56,434 bases of DNA from Chloroflexota bacterium (GTDB lineage Bacteria; Chloroflexota; Anaerolineae; Caldilineales; Caldilineaceae): the NCBI GenBank assembly GCA_030058085.1, contig JASGTU010000054.1, forward strand, positions 1 to 56,434, in the 5' to 3' direction. Made by a program: the position numbers and the translations under genes. The notes under the pieces were generated by a model, which searched no databases, was not told the DNA's origin, and worked only from the letters and a program-made list of their open reading frames with translations. Below are positions 56,328 to 56,434 of this stretch, piece after piece (the stretch's first letter is position 1; every line of letters begins with the position of its first letter).

Positions 56328-56434
56328 TCTGCTGGCGCATTCACCTGCTGGAGGGCAGGGAGAGGCGCCGGCTTAGAAAGTCGGCAATTACATGAGTAGC
56401 GTCTTGAGGACCATCTAGTTTCCAACCCAAGAGT

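Overview
The window looks like a chromosomal piece of a GC-rich, respiratory bacterium, most likely a member of the Chloroflexota (Caldilineae/Anaerolineae type). That placement is an inference from gene content. It rests on Sec-exported, lipid-anchored N2O reductase of clade II type, many lipoproteins with Pro/Glu/Ala stalks, a DUF7282 surface protein, and no outer-membrane genes. No rRNA, tRNA, CRISPR array, transposase or phage gene was seen. The density is ordinary chromosomal: about 53 protein genes on both strands, many with AGGAGG-like ribosome sites.

Layout. 1-3.2 kb: the 3' part of cydB (cytochrome bd oxidase), an orphan FAD subunit of the xanthine dehydrogenase/CO dehydrogenase family, a small membrane protein and a protein with a UvrD-like C-terminal domain. 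3.3-3.85 kb: a hicBA toxin-antitoxin pair with a near-consensus promoter; the toxin has Pro where the catalytic His is expected. 3.9-15.1 kb: single genes (hydrolase, YceI lipoprotein, acetyltransferases, LysE exporter, a queuosine-mannosyltransferase-like enzyme, a 2-hydroxyacid dehydrogenase, a TPR lipoprotein, an EEP nuclease-like protein, a sugar-epimerase-like protein, an unknown alpha-helical protein) and a probable broken gene. 15.3-21.4 kb: homoserine dehydrogenase behind a promoter and terminator-like leader, aspartate-semialdehyde dehydrogenase, a HAD-like protein with motifs in permuted order, and ftsH. 21.4-31.2 kb: a GH13 enzyme, a TspO-like protein, a second 2-hydroxyacid dehydrogenase, an HpcH/HpaI-type aldolase, a hydrolase, an M28 peptidase, a HemG-like flavodoxin and an MFS transporter.

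31.5-42.1 kb is the main functional block, about 10.6 kb on one strand: ferredoxin, nosZ, a NosB-like membrane protein, nosD, nosF, nosY, nosL, a lipid-anchored monohaem cytochrome c, a cupin, an NnrS-like membrane protein, two tandem small four-helix proteins that look like short pieces of a haem-copper oxidase/NO reductase subunit I, and a Crp/Fnr regulator. NosZ reduces N2O; NosD/F/Y and NosL mature its copper centre; the cytochrome and ferredoxin are plausible electron carriers; the NnrS-like group and Crp/Fnr protein suggest NO handling and regulation. The usual clade II quinol-oxidising genes (nosG, nosH, nosC1/C2) are absent here.

42.1-56.4 kb: a DUF3445 protein, a DUF7282 surface protein with an LPASGG-like tail, a potassium channel, a GYD protein, a GH39 glycosidase, a clostripain-like peptidase, then a translationally coupled trio (nadB, a family 1 glycosyltransferase, a free-standing E2/CAT-type acyltransferase), a third 2-hydroxyacid dehydrogenase and a Gfo/Idh/MocA oxidoreductase. 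Several intergenic hairpins share sequence with each other and probably belong to dispersed repeat families of this genome.
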